Assembly (NCBI RefSeq): GCF_014201095.1
Contig: NZ_JACHDN010000001.1
Location: forward strand, 1,922,001 to 1,986,000
Direction: 5' to 3'
Source: Cellulomonas hominis
Lineage (GTDB): Bacteria > Actinomycetota > Actinomycetes > Actinomycetales > Cellulomonadaceae
Length of the DNA: 64,000 bases
The notes under the pieces are model-generated. The model made no database searches, was not told where the DNA came from, and worked only from the letters and a program-made list of their open reading frames with translations. How positions within the stretch are numbered: the stretch's first letter is position 1; each line of letters opens with the position of its first letter. The translations under genes and the position numbers were made by a program. Shown here piece by piece: positions 41,455 through 50,632 of this stretch.

Positions 41455-41951
41455 CAGATCACCTCGTCGAGCTCGGCGCGGAGCGTGGTCGCCGTGCTGT
41501 CCAGGGCGACGGCCTTCGCCAGCAGCGCCCGCAGCACGAGCACCAGCAGCGCGATGCCGCCGACGCCCATCGCGACGATCCCGAGCGCGAGCACCATGCC
41601 CGGCGGCACGGCCTCCCCGGGCGCCAGGACGACGCCGAGCAGCAGGAGCAGCCCCGCAGCGACCGCGATCGCGCCGATGATGACGTCGACGTACCGGAAG
41701 GCCGAGCGGCTGAACACCGTGTCGGCCCGGACCATCGTCAGCAGCCGCCAGATGCAGACCAGCACGACCTCGACGGTCGCGACCCCGAGGATGCCGATCA
41801 CGACGACCGGCCAGCGCAGGTGCACGACGTCGTCGCCGCCCTCCGCGATGTCGACCCCCAGCAGCGGGAGCAGGACGGCCTGGAAGAACAGCAGCCCCGC
41901 GAACAGCAGGACGATCACCACCCGCAGCACCCGCCGCGCCAGCTCGGACAT
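41454..41951 (-). CDS. DUF2975 membrane protein
   Basis: 165 residues from ATG 41951 (AGGAG nine bases before). Four hydrophobic segments (VVIVLLFAGLLFFQAVLLPL, VVIGILGVATVEVVLVCIW, VIIGAIAVAAGLLLLLGVVL, MVLALGIVAMGVGGIALLVL) match the DUF2975 family. These genes accompany small Xre regulators and have no settled function; a role in membrane signalling is likely. Controlled by CTATCG half-sites at the promoter. Confidence 0.88.
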   Translation of the reverse strand: MSELARRVLRVVIVLLFAGLLFFQAVLLPLLGVDIAEGGDDVVHLRWPVVVIGILGVATVEVVLVCIWRLLTMVRADTVFSRSAFRYVDVIIGAIAVAAGLLLLLGVVLAPGEAVPPGMVLALGIVAMGVGGIALLVLVLRALLAKAVALDSTATTLRAELDEVI

Positions 41952-41973
41952 CGTCGTCTCCTGGGGGCTCGAC

Positions 41974-42000
41974 CTATCGAAGAACGATAGCAATCTATCG
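41974..42000. promoter_or_regulatory. Three alternating CTATCG half-sites
   Basis: CTATCG (41974-41979), CGATAG (41985-41990) and CTATCG (41995-42000) form two overlapping inverted repeats with spacers of five and four bases, in the promoter region of the DUF2975/Xre pair. The arrangement suggests cooperative autoregulation by the Xre protein. Confidence 0.6.
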
Positions 42001-42032
42001 TCTCTCGCCCGGTCTGCCAAGCGCCACCGGCA

Positions 42033-42085
42033 GAGTGGGACGTTCGAGCAGACACGCCGACGGCGTGTCCGTCCGGACCTTCCAC
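42033..42085. repeat. Dispersed palindromic repeat, copy 3 (diverged)
   Basis: GAGTGGGACGTTCGAGCA leads to GACACGCC (42051-42058), three bases, GGCGTGTC (42062-42069) and CTTCCACT near the end. The inner palindrome and outer ends match copies 1 and 2; the parts between do not. Confidence 0.6.
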
Positions 42086-42219
42086 TGCGCGGACGGGGGG
42101 AGCGATCGGCGCGGCACCACCCGCCGCGGGGGAGGAAGCGGCGCGCACGCGCGGCGTACGGTCGGGCGGACCAGCGCACCCGCACCGGCGCGGGGGCGCG
42201 CCCCGCCCAGGAGGTCCCC

Positions 42220-43059
42220 ATGTGCCGTTGGCTCGCCTACACCGGCTCCCCGGTGTCGTTGGAGGACCTGCTCTACAAGCCCACCAACTCCCTCGTCATG
42301 CAGAGCCGGCACAGCCACCTGGGCGTCGAGGCCGTGAACGGCGACGGGTTCGGCGTCGGCTGGTACGACGAGCACTCGCCGATCCCGGGCATGTTCCGCA
42401 GCATCGAGCCCGCGTGGTCCGACCGGAACCTGCGCGAGCTGTCCGCGCACGTCCGGTCGGGCACCGTCCTCGCGCACGTCCGGGCCACCACCGGCACGGC
42501 CGTCCAGCAGACCAACTGCCACCCGTTCCGGCACGGCCAGTGGCTGTTCATGCACAACGGGTCCATCGGGGGGTTCAGCACCCTCAAGCGCGATTTGCAG
42601 CTGGCGGTGGACCCGTCGCTGTTCCCGCTGATCGAGGGCTCGACCGACTCGGAGACGGTGTTCTTCGTCGCGCTCAGCCTCGGGCTGATGGACGACCCGA
42701 GGGCCGCGATGGCGGCGACGGTCGGGCTGATCGAGGACGTCGGGCGCAAGCACGGGGTGCTCTACCCGGTGCAGGGCACGTTCGCGACCACCGACGGGGA
42801 GCGGCTGTGGACGTTCCGGTACTCGTCGGAGGGCCGGTCGCGCTCGCTGTTCCGGAACCGGGACGTCGCCGTGCTGCGCGCGCAGTACCCGGACCACCCG
42901 ATGCTCGAGGGCCTGTCGGACGAGACCCGGATCGTCGTGTCCGAGCCGCTCGGGGACCTCAAGGGCGCGTGGCTCGAGGTGCCGGAGAGCAGCTGCCTGG
43001 TCGTCGACCACGGCGCGGAGGAGATCGTGCCCTTCGGCCCGGTGGTCACCGCGGTGTAG
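42220..43059 (+). CDS. Class II glutamine amidotransferase (EgtC-like)
   Basis: 279 residues from ATG 42220 (AGGAGG seven bases before). The product begins MCRWLAYTG, placing the nucleophile Cys2 at the processed N-terminus, as in EgtC and other class II amidotransferases. GVEAVNGDGFGVGWYD, LAHVRATTGTAVQQTNCHPF and FMHNGSIGGF are the glutamine-site motifs; GSTDSETVFF follows. In EgtC the reaction removes gamma-glutamyl in ergothioneine synthesis, but no other egt genes are present, so the substrate is unclear. Confidence 0.9.
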   Translation: MCRWLAYTGSPVSLEDLLYKPTNSLVMQSRHSHLGVEAVNGDGFGVGWYDEHSPIPGMFRSIEPAWSDRNLRELSAHVRSGTVLAHVRATTGTAVQQTNCHPFRHGQWLFMHNGSIGGFSTLKRDLQLAVDPSLFPLIEGSTDSETVFFVALSLGLMDDPRAAMAATVGLIEDVGRKHGVLYPVQGTFATTDGERLWTFRYSSEGRSRSLFRNRDVAVLRAQYPDHPMLEGLSDETRIVVSEPLGDLKGAWLEVPESSCLVVDHGAEEIVPFGPVVTAV

Positions 43060-43102
43060 AACGGTGCCCCACGGCGACGGCGACCACGACGCAGGGGGCA
43101 CC

Positions 43103-43840
43103 ATGACGGCACAGGCGCGGGGAGACGGCGGGCGGGAGTTCGTCGACGCGGACCTGCGGGGGGCGCGGTTCGTGCGCAGCACCCTGGCCGGGGCGGTGAT
43201 GCGCGGGGTCGACGTCGAGGGCGCCGACATCGACGCGCCCTGGCTGCCCGGCGGCGCGCTGCTGGTCAACGGCGTCGACGTCGTGCCCTACGTCGAGGCG
43301 GAGCTGGACCGGCGGTTCCCCGGGCGGGCGCTGCGCGGCGCGACCGACCCGGACGGCCTGCGCGCCGCGTGGGCGGCGGTCGAGCGGACCTGGGCGGCGA
43401 CGCTCGACCGCGTGGCCACGATGCCGCCGGGCACCGCCGACGTGTCGGTCGCGGGGGAGTGGTCGTTCGCGCAGACGCTCCGGCACCTGGTCATGGCGAC
43501 GGACACCTGGCTGCGCGGCGCGGTGCTCGGCGTCGAGCGGCCGTACCACCCGATCGGGCAGCCGAACGCCGAGTACGCCGCCGACGGGCACGACCCGTCG
43601 GTGTTCGCCGCGGAGCAGCCGGACTACGCCGAGGTGCTCGCCGTGCGGGCGGGCCGGGTCGCGATGGTGCGGGAGCACCTCGCGGGCGTGACGGCGGCGG
43701 ACCTGGCGGCGGAGCGCCGGAACCCGTGGGCGCCCGAGTACCCCGAGACGGTGCTGTCCTGCCTGCACACGATCCTCGAGGAGGAGTGGGAGCACCACCG
43801 GTTCGCGGTGCGCGACCTGGACGCGATCGCGGCGGGGTGA
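43103..43840 (+). CDS. DinB-family protein with pentapeptide-like N-terminus
   Basis: 245 residues from ATG 43103, with GGGGG before it; a further in-frame start at 43064 is less likely. Residues 12-40 (DADLRGARFVRSTLAGAVM, then VEGADI) look like pentapeptide repeats. A DinB-like four-helix fold follows, with the metal-ligand His in FAQTLRHLVMATDTWLRG and the C-terminal EEEWEHHRFAVRDL. Family members include thiol-dependent transferases. It sits between the amidotransferase and the convergent response regulator. Confidence 0.85.
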   Translation: MTAQARGDGGREFVDADLRGARFVRSTLAGAVMRGVDVEGADIDAPWLPGGALLVNGVDVVPYVEAELDRRFPGRALRGATDPDGLRAAWAAVERTWAATLDRVATMPPGTADVSVAGEWSFAQTLRHLVMATDTWLRGAVLGVERPYHPIGQPNAEYAADGHDPSVFAAEQPDYAEVLAVRAGRVAMVREHLAGVTAADLAAERRNPWAPEYPETVLSCLHTILEEEWEHHRFAVRDLDAIAAG

Positions 43841-43846
43841 GGTCCC

Positions 43847-44470
43847 TCAGGAGGTCAGGACCCCCCGCTCCCGGGCGACCGCGACCGCGCGCGTCCGGGA
43901 GGTGACCCCGAGCTTGTCGTACAGGTGCGCCAGGTGGGTCTTGACCGTCGCCCGGGAGACGAACAGCTCCCGCGCGATCTCGTCGTTGGAGCGGCCCGCC
44001 GCCACCAGGCGCAGCACGTCGAGCTCGCGCGAGGTCAGGGCGAGCCGGGGCGCCCGGACCCGGCCCAGCAGCCGCTCCTGCACCGCCGGGCCGAGGGCGA
44101 CCTGCCCGGCGGCCGCCGCGCGAACCGCGCGGGTGAGCTCGTCCGTCGGGGCGTCCTTGAGCAGGTACCCGGTCGCCCCCGCCTCGACGGCCGCGAGGAT
44201 GTCCGCGTCCGAGCCGTAGGTCGTGACGACCAGGACGGCCGGGCCGCCGCGCTCCGTGAGCACCCGCGTGGCCTCCGCCCCGCCCATCCGGCCCGGCCCG
44301 AAGCGCAGGTCGAGCAGCACGACGTCCGCGTGCTGCGTCGCGGTCCAGCGCAGCAGCTCCTCCGCCGTCGGCGTCTCGGCGACGACGCGCATGTCCGGCT
44401 GGCCCTCGAGGACGGCACGCAGGCCGGCGCGCACCACGGGGTGGTCGTCGGCGATCACGACGTCGATCAC
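43847..44470 (-). CDS. NarL/LuxR-type response regulator
   Basis: 207 residues. Receiver domain with the acidic pair in VVIADDHPVV and the phospho-acceptor Asp in VVLLDLRFG; YLLKDA holds the conserved Lys. The C-terminal LuxR helix-turn-helix is LTSRELDVLRLVAAGRSNDE, then FVSRATVKTHLAHLYDKL. Start GTG 44470 overlaps the end of the histidine kinase gene, so both are coupled. It likely controls the divergent ABC exporter genes. Confidence 0.95.
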   Translation of the reverse strand: MIDVVIADDHPVVRAGLRAVLEGQPDMRVVAETPTAEELLRWTATQHADVVLLDLRFGPGRMGGAEATRVLTERGGPAVLVVTTYGSDADILAAVEAGATGYLLKDAPTDELTRAVRAAAAGQVALGPAVQERLLGRVRAPRLALTSRELDVLRLVAAGRSNDEIARELFVSRATVKTHLAHLYDKLGVTSRTRAVAVARERGVLTS

Positions 44471-45669
44471 GCGTCCTCCTGCTCGTCCGCCCCGCGCGCC
44501 AGCGCGGGCAGGCTGACCGCGACGGCCGTCCCCTCGCCGGCCGCGGTCTCCACCGCCAGCGTCCCGCCGAGGTCCCGGACCCGCGAGCGCATCGCCGTCA
44601 GGCCGAACCCCCCGCCGGCGGCGGGCGCGTGGGGGTCGAAGCCGGCGCCGTCGTCCACGACGTCGAGCAGCACCCGGTCCCCGGCGTAGGTCAGCGTCAC
44701 GTCGGCGCGGCGGGCGTGCGCGTGCTGGCGCACGTTGGCGAGCGCGGACTGCGCGACCCGCAGCAGCGTGGTCTCCACCGGCACCGCGAGCGGCCGCGGG
44801 TCGCCCTCGACGTGCGTGGTCACCTGGAGGCCGTCGCCGCCGGTCCGCTCCGCGACCCGGCTGAGGGCGTCCGGCAGCGACGAGGCGACGAGGTCGGCGG
44901 GGGCGAGGGCGCGCACGAACCGGCGGGCCTCCGCCAGGTTGTCCCGGGCGGTGTCGCGGGCACGGTCGACGAGCCCGGCGGCGCGCGCGTCGTCGGAGCC
45001 GATCGCCTCCCGCGCCGTGCGCAGCAGCAGCTCGACCGCCGAGAACCCCTGCGCCAGGGTGTCGTGGACCTCGCGCGCCAGCCGCTCGCGCTCGGCGGCC
45101 ACCACGCGCTCCCGTTCCGCGGACGCCAGCAGCCCGCGCGCCGCGGCCAGCTCCTCCAGGGCGCGCTGGCGCGCCTGCGACTCGCGGACGACCGCCTCCA
45201 GGCCCAGGACGACGCCGACCGCGACCGCTGCGCCGACCACCGGGCCGAGGACGTACCCGAGCGCGGGGTCGCCGTCGGGCCGTCGAGCGAGGCCCGCCGC
45301 GACGGCGCACAGCGTGGTCAGCGCGGCCAGGGGCACGCCCCGGCGCGGGCCGAGGACGTGCATCTGCAGCAGCACCAGGGGGAAGGCGAGCCACAGGGCC
45401 GCCGGGGAGGCGGCGAGCAGGACCAGCCACAGGACGAGGTCGGCCGCCATCCACAGGGCACCGCGCGCGCGGGGTGCGTCCACCGGCCCCTCGTGCACCC
45501 GGACGTGCCGGCGGCCCCGCACGTGCACGCCGACCAGCGCCGCACCCCCGGCGCCCGCGACCCACCGCGACCCCGGCGGCGCCTGCACGACCGCGACGAC
45601 GACGAGCGCGACGAGCAGCACGTCCAGGCCCCGCAGCAGCGCACGCGACGCATCGACCAGTCGTCCCAC
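44467..45669 (-). CDS. Sensor histidine kinase (HisKA_3)
   Basis: 400 residues from GTG 45669; TAGCGT (45677-45682, minus), then seven bases, support this leaderless start over GTG 45678. About five or six N-terminal membrane segments (residues 10-170) are followed by a coiled-coil, the phosphorylated His in LAREVHDTLAQGFSAVELL and the ATPase motifs LDVVDDGAGFDP and GGGFGLTAMRSRV. DesK/LiaS-like family; usually senses cell-envelope stress or small molecules. The cognate regulator is the overlapping downstream gene. Confidence 0.95.
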   Translation of the reverse strand: MGRLVDASRALLRGLDVLLVALVVVAVVQAPPGSRWVAGAGGAALVGVHVRGRRHVRVHEGPVDAPRARGALWMAADLVLWLVLLAASPAALWLAFPLVLLQMHVLGPRRGVPLAALTTLCAVAAGLARRPDGDPALGYVLGPVVGAAVAVGVVLGLEAVVRESQARQRALEELAAARGLLASAERERVVAAERERLAREVHDTLAQGFSAVELLLRTAREAIGSDDARAAGLVDRARDTARDNLAEARRFVRALAPADLVASSLPDALSRVAERTGGDGLQVTTHVEGDPRPLAVPVETTLLRVAQSALANVRQHAHARRADVTLTYAGDRVLLDVVDDGAGFDPHAPAAGGGFGLTAMRSRVRDLGGTLAVETAAGEGTAVAVSLPALARGADEQEDA

Positions 45670-45828
45670 CCCGGTCACGCTAGCCGGGGCGGGACCGCGC
45701 GCATCGGCCGAAAGGACGAGGCGCGGGTCGACCCTCCGGCGCCCGGGACGCGACCGTCCGCCCGATCCGCGCCGCCGCGCGGCCGCGGACCGTGGAACCC
45801 GTCCCCACCCCGAACCCCAGGAGGTCCC

Positions 45829-46911
45829 GTGTACGTCGCGCTGCGCGACCTGCGGCACGCCCGCGGCCGCTTCGCCCTCATCGGCACCGTCGTCGTCCTC
45901 GTCGCCATGCTCGTCACGTTCCTGTCCTCGCTCACCGCCGGCCTCGCCCGGGCCTCGGTCTCCGCCCTGACCGACCTGCCCGCGGACCACCTGGCGTTCG
46001 GCACTGCGGCGCCGGGGGACGCGCCCGACCTCACGTCCTCGCGCGTCACCCGGGACCAGTGGGAGGCGTGGGCGGCGGAGCCCGGCGTGCTGGACGCCCA
46101 GCCGCTCGGCGTCGCGACCACGCGGGCGACCTCCGGTGCCACCACCGTCGCCGTCACCGCGCTCGGCGTGCCCCCGGGCTCGGACCTGGCGCCCGGCGGC
46201 GGGCCGGACGACGGACAGGTCGTGCTCACCGAGCGCGGCGCCGAGGAGCTCGGCCTCGCGGCGGGCGACGCGCTGACCCTCGGGGGGACCGACCTGACGG
46301 TCGACCGCGTGGTCGCCGACGACGCCCAGCTCGCGCACACGCCGGTCGCCTGGGCCTCCCTGGCCGACTGGCAGGCGATCGGTGCCCGCGGCGGATCCGG
46401 TGACGGCCCGAGCGCGACGGTCGTCGCCCTGCGGACCGACGAGCACGCCGACCTGGCCGCCGCCGACGCGGCGACCGGCACCACCACCGTCACGCGGGAC
46501 GCTGCCCGCAGCGCCGTCTCCTCCTTCACCGCCGAGAACCTGTCGCTCACCACCATGCAGGCGTTCCTCGTGGTGATCTCCGCGCTGGTCGTCGGGGCGT
46601 TCTTCACCGTCTGGACGATCAGCCGCCAGGGTGACGTCGCCGTGCTCAAGGCGCTCGGCGCGTCGACCGGCCTCCTGCTGCGGGACGCGCTCGGCCAGGC
46701 CGCGATCGTCCTGGCCGGCGCCGTCGCGGTCGGCGTCGCGCTGGCCGCGGTCGCCGGCACGGCGCTCGCCGGGGTCGTGCCGGTGGCCGTGTCGTCCGCC
46801 ACGACCCTCGTCCCCGGCGCGCTGCTCGTGGCGTCCGGCCTCGTCGGGGCGGCCGCCGCGGTCGCCCGGATCACCCGCACCGACCCGCACGCGGCCCTGG
46901 CCGCCCGCTGA
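45829..46911 (+). CDS. FtsX-type ABC exporter permease
   Basis: 360 residues from GTG 45829 (AGGAGG five bases before). N-terminal segment FALIGTVVVLVAMLVTFLSS, an extracytoplasmic MacB-like domain, then three membrane segments near 245-355 (LVVISALVVGAFFTVWTI, AAIVLAGAVAVGVALAAV, VPGALLVASGLVGAAAAV), as in MacB/FtsX permeases. It is followed by its ATPase after 11 bases and is divergent from the two-component genes, which probably regulate it. Substrate unknown. Confidence 0.9.
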   Translation: MYVALRDLRHARGRFALIGTVVVLVAMLVTFLSSLTAGLARASVSALTDLPADHLAFGTAAPGDAPDLTSSRVTRDQWEAWAAEPGVLDAQPLGVATTRATSGATTVAVTALGVPPGSDLAPGGGPDDGQVVLTERGAEELGLAAGDALTLGGTDLTVDRVVADDAQLAHTPVAWASLADWQAIGARGGSGDGPSATVVALRTDEHADLAAADAATGTTTVTRDAARSAVSSFTAENLSLTTMQAFLVVISALVVGAFFTVWTISRQGDVAVLKALGASTGLLLRDALGQAAIVLAGAVAVGVALAAVAGTALAGVVPVAVSSATTLVPGALLVASGLVGAAAAVARITRTDPHAALAAR

Positions 46912-46922
46912 ACGGAGAACCC

Positions 46923-47636
46923 GTGGACCTGCACCTCGACCACGTCGGCCTCGTCTACCCCGACGGCGCCGGCACGCTCACCGCCGTCGACGACGTCACC
47001 CTCACGGTGCCCGCGGGCACCACCACCGCCCTGCTCGGGCCGTCCGGCGCCGGGAAGTCCAGCCTGCTCGCCGTCGCTGCGGGGCTGACCCGCCCCACGT
47101 CCGGCCACGTCGCGCTCGACGACGAGATCGTCCTCACGCCGACGACGTCGCGGGCCGCCGCCACCCGGCTGCGCCTGGACCGCATCGGGATCGTGTTCCA
47201 GTCGCCGCAGCTGATCGCGTCGCTCACGGCGCTGGAGCAGCTCGAGCTCCACGCGCACCTGCGCGGGGAGCGCCCGTCGAGCCTGCGCGGCGCGGCCCTG
47301 TCCCTGCTGGACGCCGTCGGCCTCGCCGACGTCGCGCACCGGCGCCCCGCGCAGCTCTCCGGCGGCCAGCGGCAGCGGGTCGCGATCGCCCGGGCCCTCG
47401 TCGGGCGCCCCGACGTGCTGCTCGTCGACGAGCCGACCTCGGCCCTCGACCACGAGCGCGGCACCCGGGTGGTCGAGCTGATCACCGGGCTCGCGCGCGA
47501 GCTCGGCGCCGCGACGCTCCTGGTCTCGCACGACGCGTCCACCCTGGGGTCGGTCGACGCGACGACGCGGATGCTCGACGGGCGGGCGGAGCGCGCCGGG
47601 GTGCCGGCCGGCGCGCGCCAGGCGGGGCGCGCGTAG
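46923..47636 (+). CDS. ABC exporter ATPase (MacB/LolD type)
   Basis: 237 residues from GTG 46923. Walker A GPSGAGKSS, Q-loop FQSPQLIASLTALEQ, signature LSGGQRQR, Walker B VLLVDEPTSALDHE and H-loop VSHDA are intact. It pairs with the FtsX-type permease just upstream. The next gene is an AraC-family regulator 84 bases downstream. Confidence 0.93.
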   Translation: MDLHLDHVGLVYPDGAGTLTAVDDVTLTVPAGTTTALLGPSGAGKSSLLAVAAGLTRPTSGHVALDDEIVLTPTTSRAAATRLRLDRIGIVFQSPQLIASLTALEQLELHAHLRGERPSSLRGAALSLLDAVGLADVAHRRPAQLSGGQRQRVAIARALVGRPDVLLVDEPTSALDHERGTRVVELITGLARELGAATLLVSHDASTLGSVDATTRMLDGRAERAGVPAGARQAGRA

Positions 47637-47720
47637 CCCGGCCGATCGCACCGGGCACGGATGATCGGGTGCGACGTCCCGACCCGGCGGCAGGGTGGTC
47701 GTCGGAAGGGAGCAGCACCC

Positions 47721-48590
47721 GTGATCGACTGGCTCAACCGGCTCGTGGACGTCGTGGAGGAGCGCCTCACCGACGACCTCGACGTCGCCCGTCTCGCCGC
47801 CTCGCTCGGGACGTCCGAGTACCACCTGCGCCGCATGTTCTCCTCGCTGGCGGGCATGCCGCTGTCGGAGTACGTCCGCCGCCGGCGGATGACCGTGGCC
47901 GCGGCGGACGTCGTCGCGGGGTCCGGGGACCTGCTCGACGTCGCGGTGCGCTACGGGTACGGCTCGACCGAGGCGTTCGGGCGGGCGTTCCGCGCGGTGC
48001 ACGGCGTCGGACCGGGGCGGGCCCGGCGCGACGGCGGCCCCTTCCGCAGCCAGCCCACCCTCAGGTTCCGCCTGACCGTCGAAGGAGCACACCCCATGGA
48101 CGTCCGCCTCGCCGACCGGCCCGCGTTCCGCCTCGCCGGGCACGCCGCGCGCGTGCCGCTCGTGCACGAGGGGGTCAACCCCGCGATCCAGCAGCACGTC
48201 GCCGCGCTGGAGCCGCAGGAGCACCTGCGGCTCCGGGCGCTCGGCGACACGGAGCCCCGCGGGCTGCTCGCCGTGAGCGCCGACCTCGACCCCGACCGCC
48301 GCGAGGGCTCCGAGCTCACCTACCTGCACGGCGTGGCCGTCTCGGAGGCCGTCGAGGTCCCCGGCGACCTCGACGTGATCGACGTCGCGGCGGGGTCCTG
48401 GGCGGTCTTCCGCGCGGCGGGGCCCTACCCGGAGGAGCTGCAGCGGCTGTGGGCCGCGACGGCGACGGAGTGGTTCCCGTCGAACCCGTGGCGGCTGCGC
48501 CCGGCGCCCGAGGTGGTCGCCGTGCTCGAGCGCGCCGAGGACTTCAGCACCGCCACCGTCGAGCTCTGGCTGCCGGTCGAGCCCGCCTGA
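47721..48590 (+). CDS. AraC-family regulator with GyrI-like ligand domain
   Basis: 289 residues from GTG 47721; GGAAGGGAG precedes it and a longer open frame to 47661 lacks a site. Residues 1-105 have the AraC DNA-binding domain at the N-terminus (LDVARLAASLGTSEYHLRRM, then YGYGSTEAFGRAFRAVHG); residues about 125-289 are a GyrI/AraC_E_bind domain that binds a small molecule. This order (Rob/SoxS-like) suits multidrug-response regulators. The nearby exporter may be its target. Confidence 0.92.
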   Translation: MIDWLNRLVDVVEERLTDDLDVARLAASLGTSEYHLRRMFSSLAGMPLSEYVRRRRMTVAAADVVAGSGDLLDVAVRYGYGSTEAFGRAFRAVHGVGPGRARRDGGPFRSQPTLRFRLTVEGAHPMDVRLADRPAFRLAGHAARVPLVHEGVNPAIQQHVAALEPQEHLRLRALGDTEPRGLLAVSADLDPDRREGSELTYLHGVAVSEAVEVPGDLDVIDVAAGSWAVFRAAGPYPEELQRLWAATATEWFPSNPWRLRPAPEVVAVLERAEDFSTATVELWLPVEPA

Positions 48591-48602
48591 GCCCGCGGGC
48601 TC
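48589..48602. terminator. 14-base palindrome between convergent genes
   Basis: GAGCCCGCGGGCTC overlaps the AraC-type stop and abuts the SDR stop. It is short but perfectly self-complementary; a weak bidirectional terminator is possible. Confidence 0.4.
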
Positions 48603-50136
48603 ACCACTGCGAGCGCGCGTAGTCCTTGAGGAAGCAGCCGTACAGGTCCTCGCCCGCCTCGCCCCGGACGATGGGGTCGTACACCCGCGCGGCCCCGTCG
48701 ACCAGGTCGAGCGGCGCGTGGAAGCCCTCCTCCGCGAGCCGGATCTTGGTGGTGTGCGGGCGTTCGTCGGTGATCCAGCCGGTGTCGACGGCGGTCATGA
48801 GGATGCCGTCGGTGAGCATCTCGGCGGCGCTCGTGCGGGTCAGCATGTTGAGCGCGGCCTTGCTCATGTTCGTGTGCGGGTGGCCGGGGCCCTTGTAGCC
48901 GCGCGCGAACACGCCCTCCATCGCGGAGACGTTGACGATGTACGTCCGCCGGGCGGGCGACGCCGCGAGGGCGGGCCGCAGCCGGCTGATCAGGAGGAAC
49001 GGCGCCGTCTGGTTGCAGAGCTGCACCTCGAGCAGCTCCATCGGGTCGACCTCGTCGACCGTCGCGACCCAGCTGTTCGTCGTGGTGGTGTCGGGGATCA
49101 GCCCGCCGGCGTCGATCGACGTGCCGGCGACGAGCCGCTCCAGGCTCGCGGCCTCGGCGGTCAGCGACTGCGCGACCAGGTCGTCGGCGGCGGCGCGGGC
49201 GGCCCGCTCGATCGCCAGGGCGGGGCTGGTCAGGTCGCTCACGGACCCGGCGAGCGCGCGCGGGTGCGCGTCGCTGGTGTGCCCGAACGTCGTGATCATG
49301 CGGGCGGCCTCGGCGGGCAGCGGGGCGTCCTCGGCCTGCGCGATCCGCGTGTACGCCCCCGGCTGCCGGCGGACGGTCTGCGCGGCGTTGTTGATGAGGA
49401 TGTCCAACGGTCCCTGGGCGGCGACGTGGTCGGCCAGCGACACCACCTGCGCCGGGTCGCGCAGGTCGATCCCGACGACGTGCAGCCGGTGCAGCCAGTC
49501 CGCGGCGTCGTCCATGGCGCTGAACCGGCGGACGGCGTCCTTGGGGAACCGGGTCGTGATCGTCAGGTCCGCGCCGTCCCGCAGCAGCCGCAGCGCGATG
49601 TACATGCCGATCTTCGCGCGCCCGCCGGTCAGCAGCGCCCGCCGCCCGGTCAGGTCCGTGCGGGCGTCGCGCTTGGCGTGGTGCAGCGCCGCGCAGGACG
49701 GGCACAGCTGGTGGTAGAAGGCGTCGACGACCGTGTAGTCCTCCTTGCAGACGTAGCACGGCCGCGGGCGGAGCAGGGTGCCGGCGGTCGCGCCCGTCGC
49801 GGCGGAGGTCAGGGCCAGGCCGCGGGTCTCGTCGTCGATCCGGCCCGGGCTGCCCGTCGCGGTGGCGGCGACCACGGCGGCGTCGGCCTCGGCGATCGCG
49901 CGGCGCTTCTCGGTGCGCCGGTGCTTCTTGGCGGCCTTGAACATCGCGGACGCGGCGCGGCGGGCGGCGGCGTGCTGCGGGTGCGTCTGCGGGAGGGCGG
50001 CGACCTGGTCGGCGACGCGCAGGAACGTGGCGAGCTCGGCGGGGTCGACGCCGGGGGGCACCTCGGTGGGGCCGAGGTTTGTGCCGTCGGGGGCCTCGCC
50101 CGGGTGCTGCGCGGGCGTGGTCGTCTGCGCGCTCAT
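48601..50136 (-). CDS. SDR-family oxidoreductase with zinc-ribbon and altered active site
   Basis: 511 residues from ATG 50136 (AGGA about ten bases before). An N-terminal helical part of about 160 residues precedes a four-Cys zinc-ribbon-like segment ([20 protein letters not shown]), then an SDR Rossmann fold with the cofactor loop [18 protein letters not shown] and NNAA. The catalytic Ser is in IVNVSAMEG, but the YxxxK motif reads TNMSK: Tyr is replaced by Thr while Lys stays. The family is found in actinobacteria and fungi (from memory) with no known substrate. Function may be non-enzymatic. Confidence 0.82.
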   Translation of the reverse strand: MSAQTTTPAQHPGEAPDGTNLGPTEVPPGVDPAELATFLRVADQVAALPQTHPQHAAARRAASAMFKAAKKHRRTEKRRAIAEADAAVVAATATGSPGRIDDETRGLALTSAATGATAGTLLRPRPCYVCKEDYTVVDAFYHQLCPSCAALHHAKRDARTDLTGRRALLTGGRAKIGMYIALRLLRDGADLTITTRFPKDAVRRFSAMDDAADWLHRLHVVGIDLRDPAQVVSLADHVAAQGPLDILINNAAQTVRRQPGAYTRIAQAEDAPLPAEAARMITTFGHTSDAHPRALAGSVSDLTSPALAIERAARAAADDLVAQSLTAEAASLERLVAGTSIDAGGLIPDTTTTNSWVATVDEVDPMELLEVQLCNQTAPFLLISRLRPALAASPARRTYIVNVSAMEGVFARGYKGPGHPHTNMSKAALNMLTRTSAAEMLTDGILMTAVDTGWITDERPHTTKIRLAEEGFHAPLDLVDGAARVYDPIVRGEAGEDLYGCFLKDYARSQW

Positions 50137-50242
50137 GCGCCGTCCGTCCTGGGAGGGGAGAGGGCGCCGCGGTCGCGCGGGGCCCGGAGAATCGTACGCG
50201 CCGGGGCCCGGGAGGCCCACGGTGCGCCCGGTCACACGCGCG

Positions 50243-50632
50243 TCAGGCCGGGTCGAGCGGGTCGGCCGGGCGCAGGTCGCGCAGGATCGTCGCGTGCCGG
50301 ACCAGGAACGCCCGCTCGTCGAGCTTCTTGCGCCGGAGCCAGCCGGTGACCTCGTCGTTGTGCTTGCTGGCGTTGCAGGAGGCGCACGCCGGCACCACGT
50401 TCTCCAGCGTGTACCGGCCGCCCCGCGAGATCGCGAGGACGCAGTCGCGCTGGAGCGCGGGGGCCTCCGCGCCGCAGTAGGCGCACCCGCCCCAGGCCGT
50501 GAGGAGCGACTCCCACTCGGCCGGGGTCAGGTCGTTGTCCGCGAGCGCGACCCGGCGGGCGCGGCGCTTCGCGTACCGGGCGCGGGTGGCCGGCGAGGCC
50601 GTGGCGGAGGAGACCTTGCGGCGACGGACCAC
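50243..50632 (-). CDS. HNH endonuclease
   Basis: 129 residues from GTG 50632, set by TACGGT (50639-50644, minus), six bases, GTG; an in-frame ATG at 50716 would give 157 residues. The zinc-binding and catalytic parts of the HNH fold are visible: [20 protein letters not shown], then [19 protein letters not shown]. The first 40 residues are strongly basic. Such small HNH proteins are common in actinobacteria; role unknown. Divergent from the multi-CSD gene, with the two promoters overlapping. Confidence 0.85.
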   Translation of the reverse strand: MVRRRKVSSATASPATRARYAKRRARRVALADNDLTPAEWESLLTAWGGCAYCGAEAPALQRDCVLAISRGGRYTLENVVPACASCNASKHNDEVTGWLRRKKLDERAFLVRHATILRDLRPADPLDPA

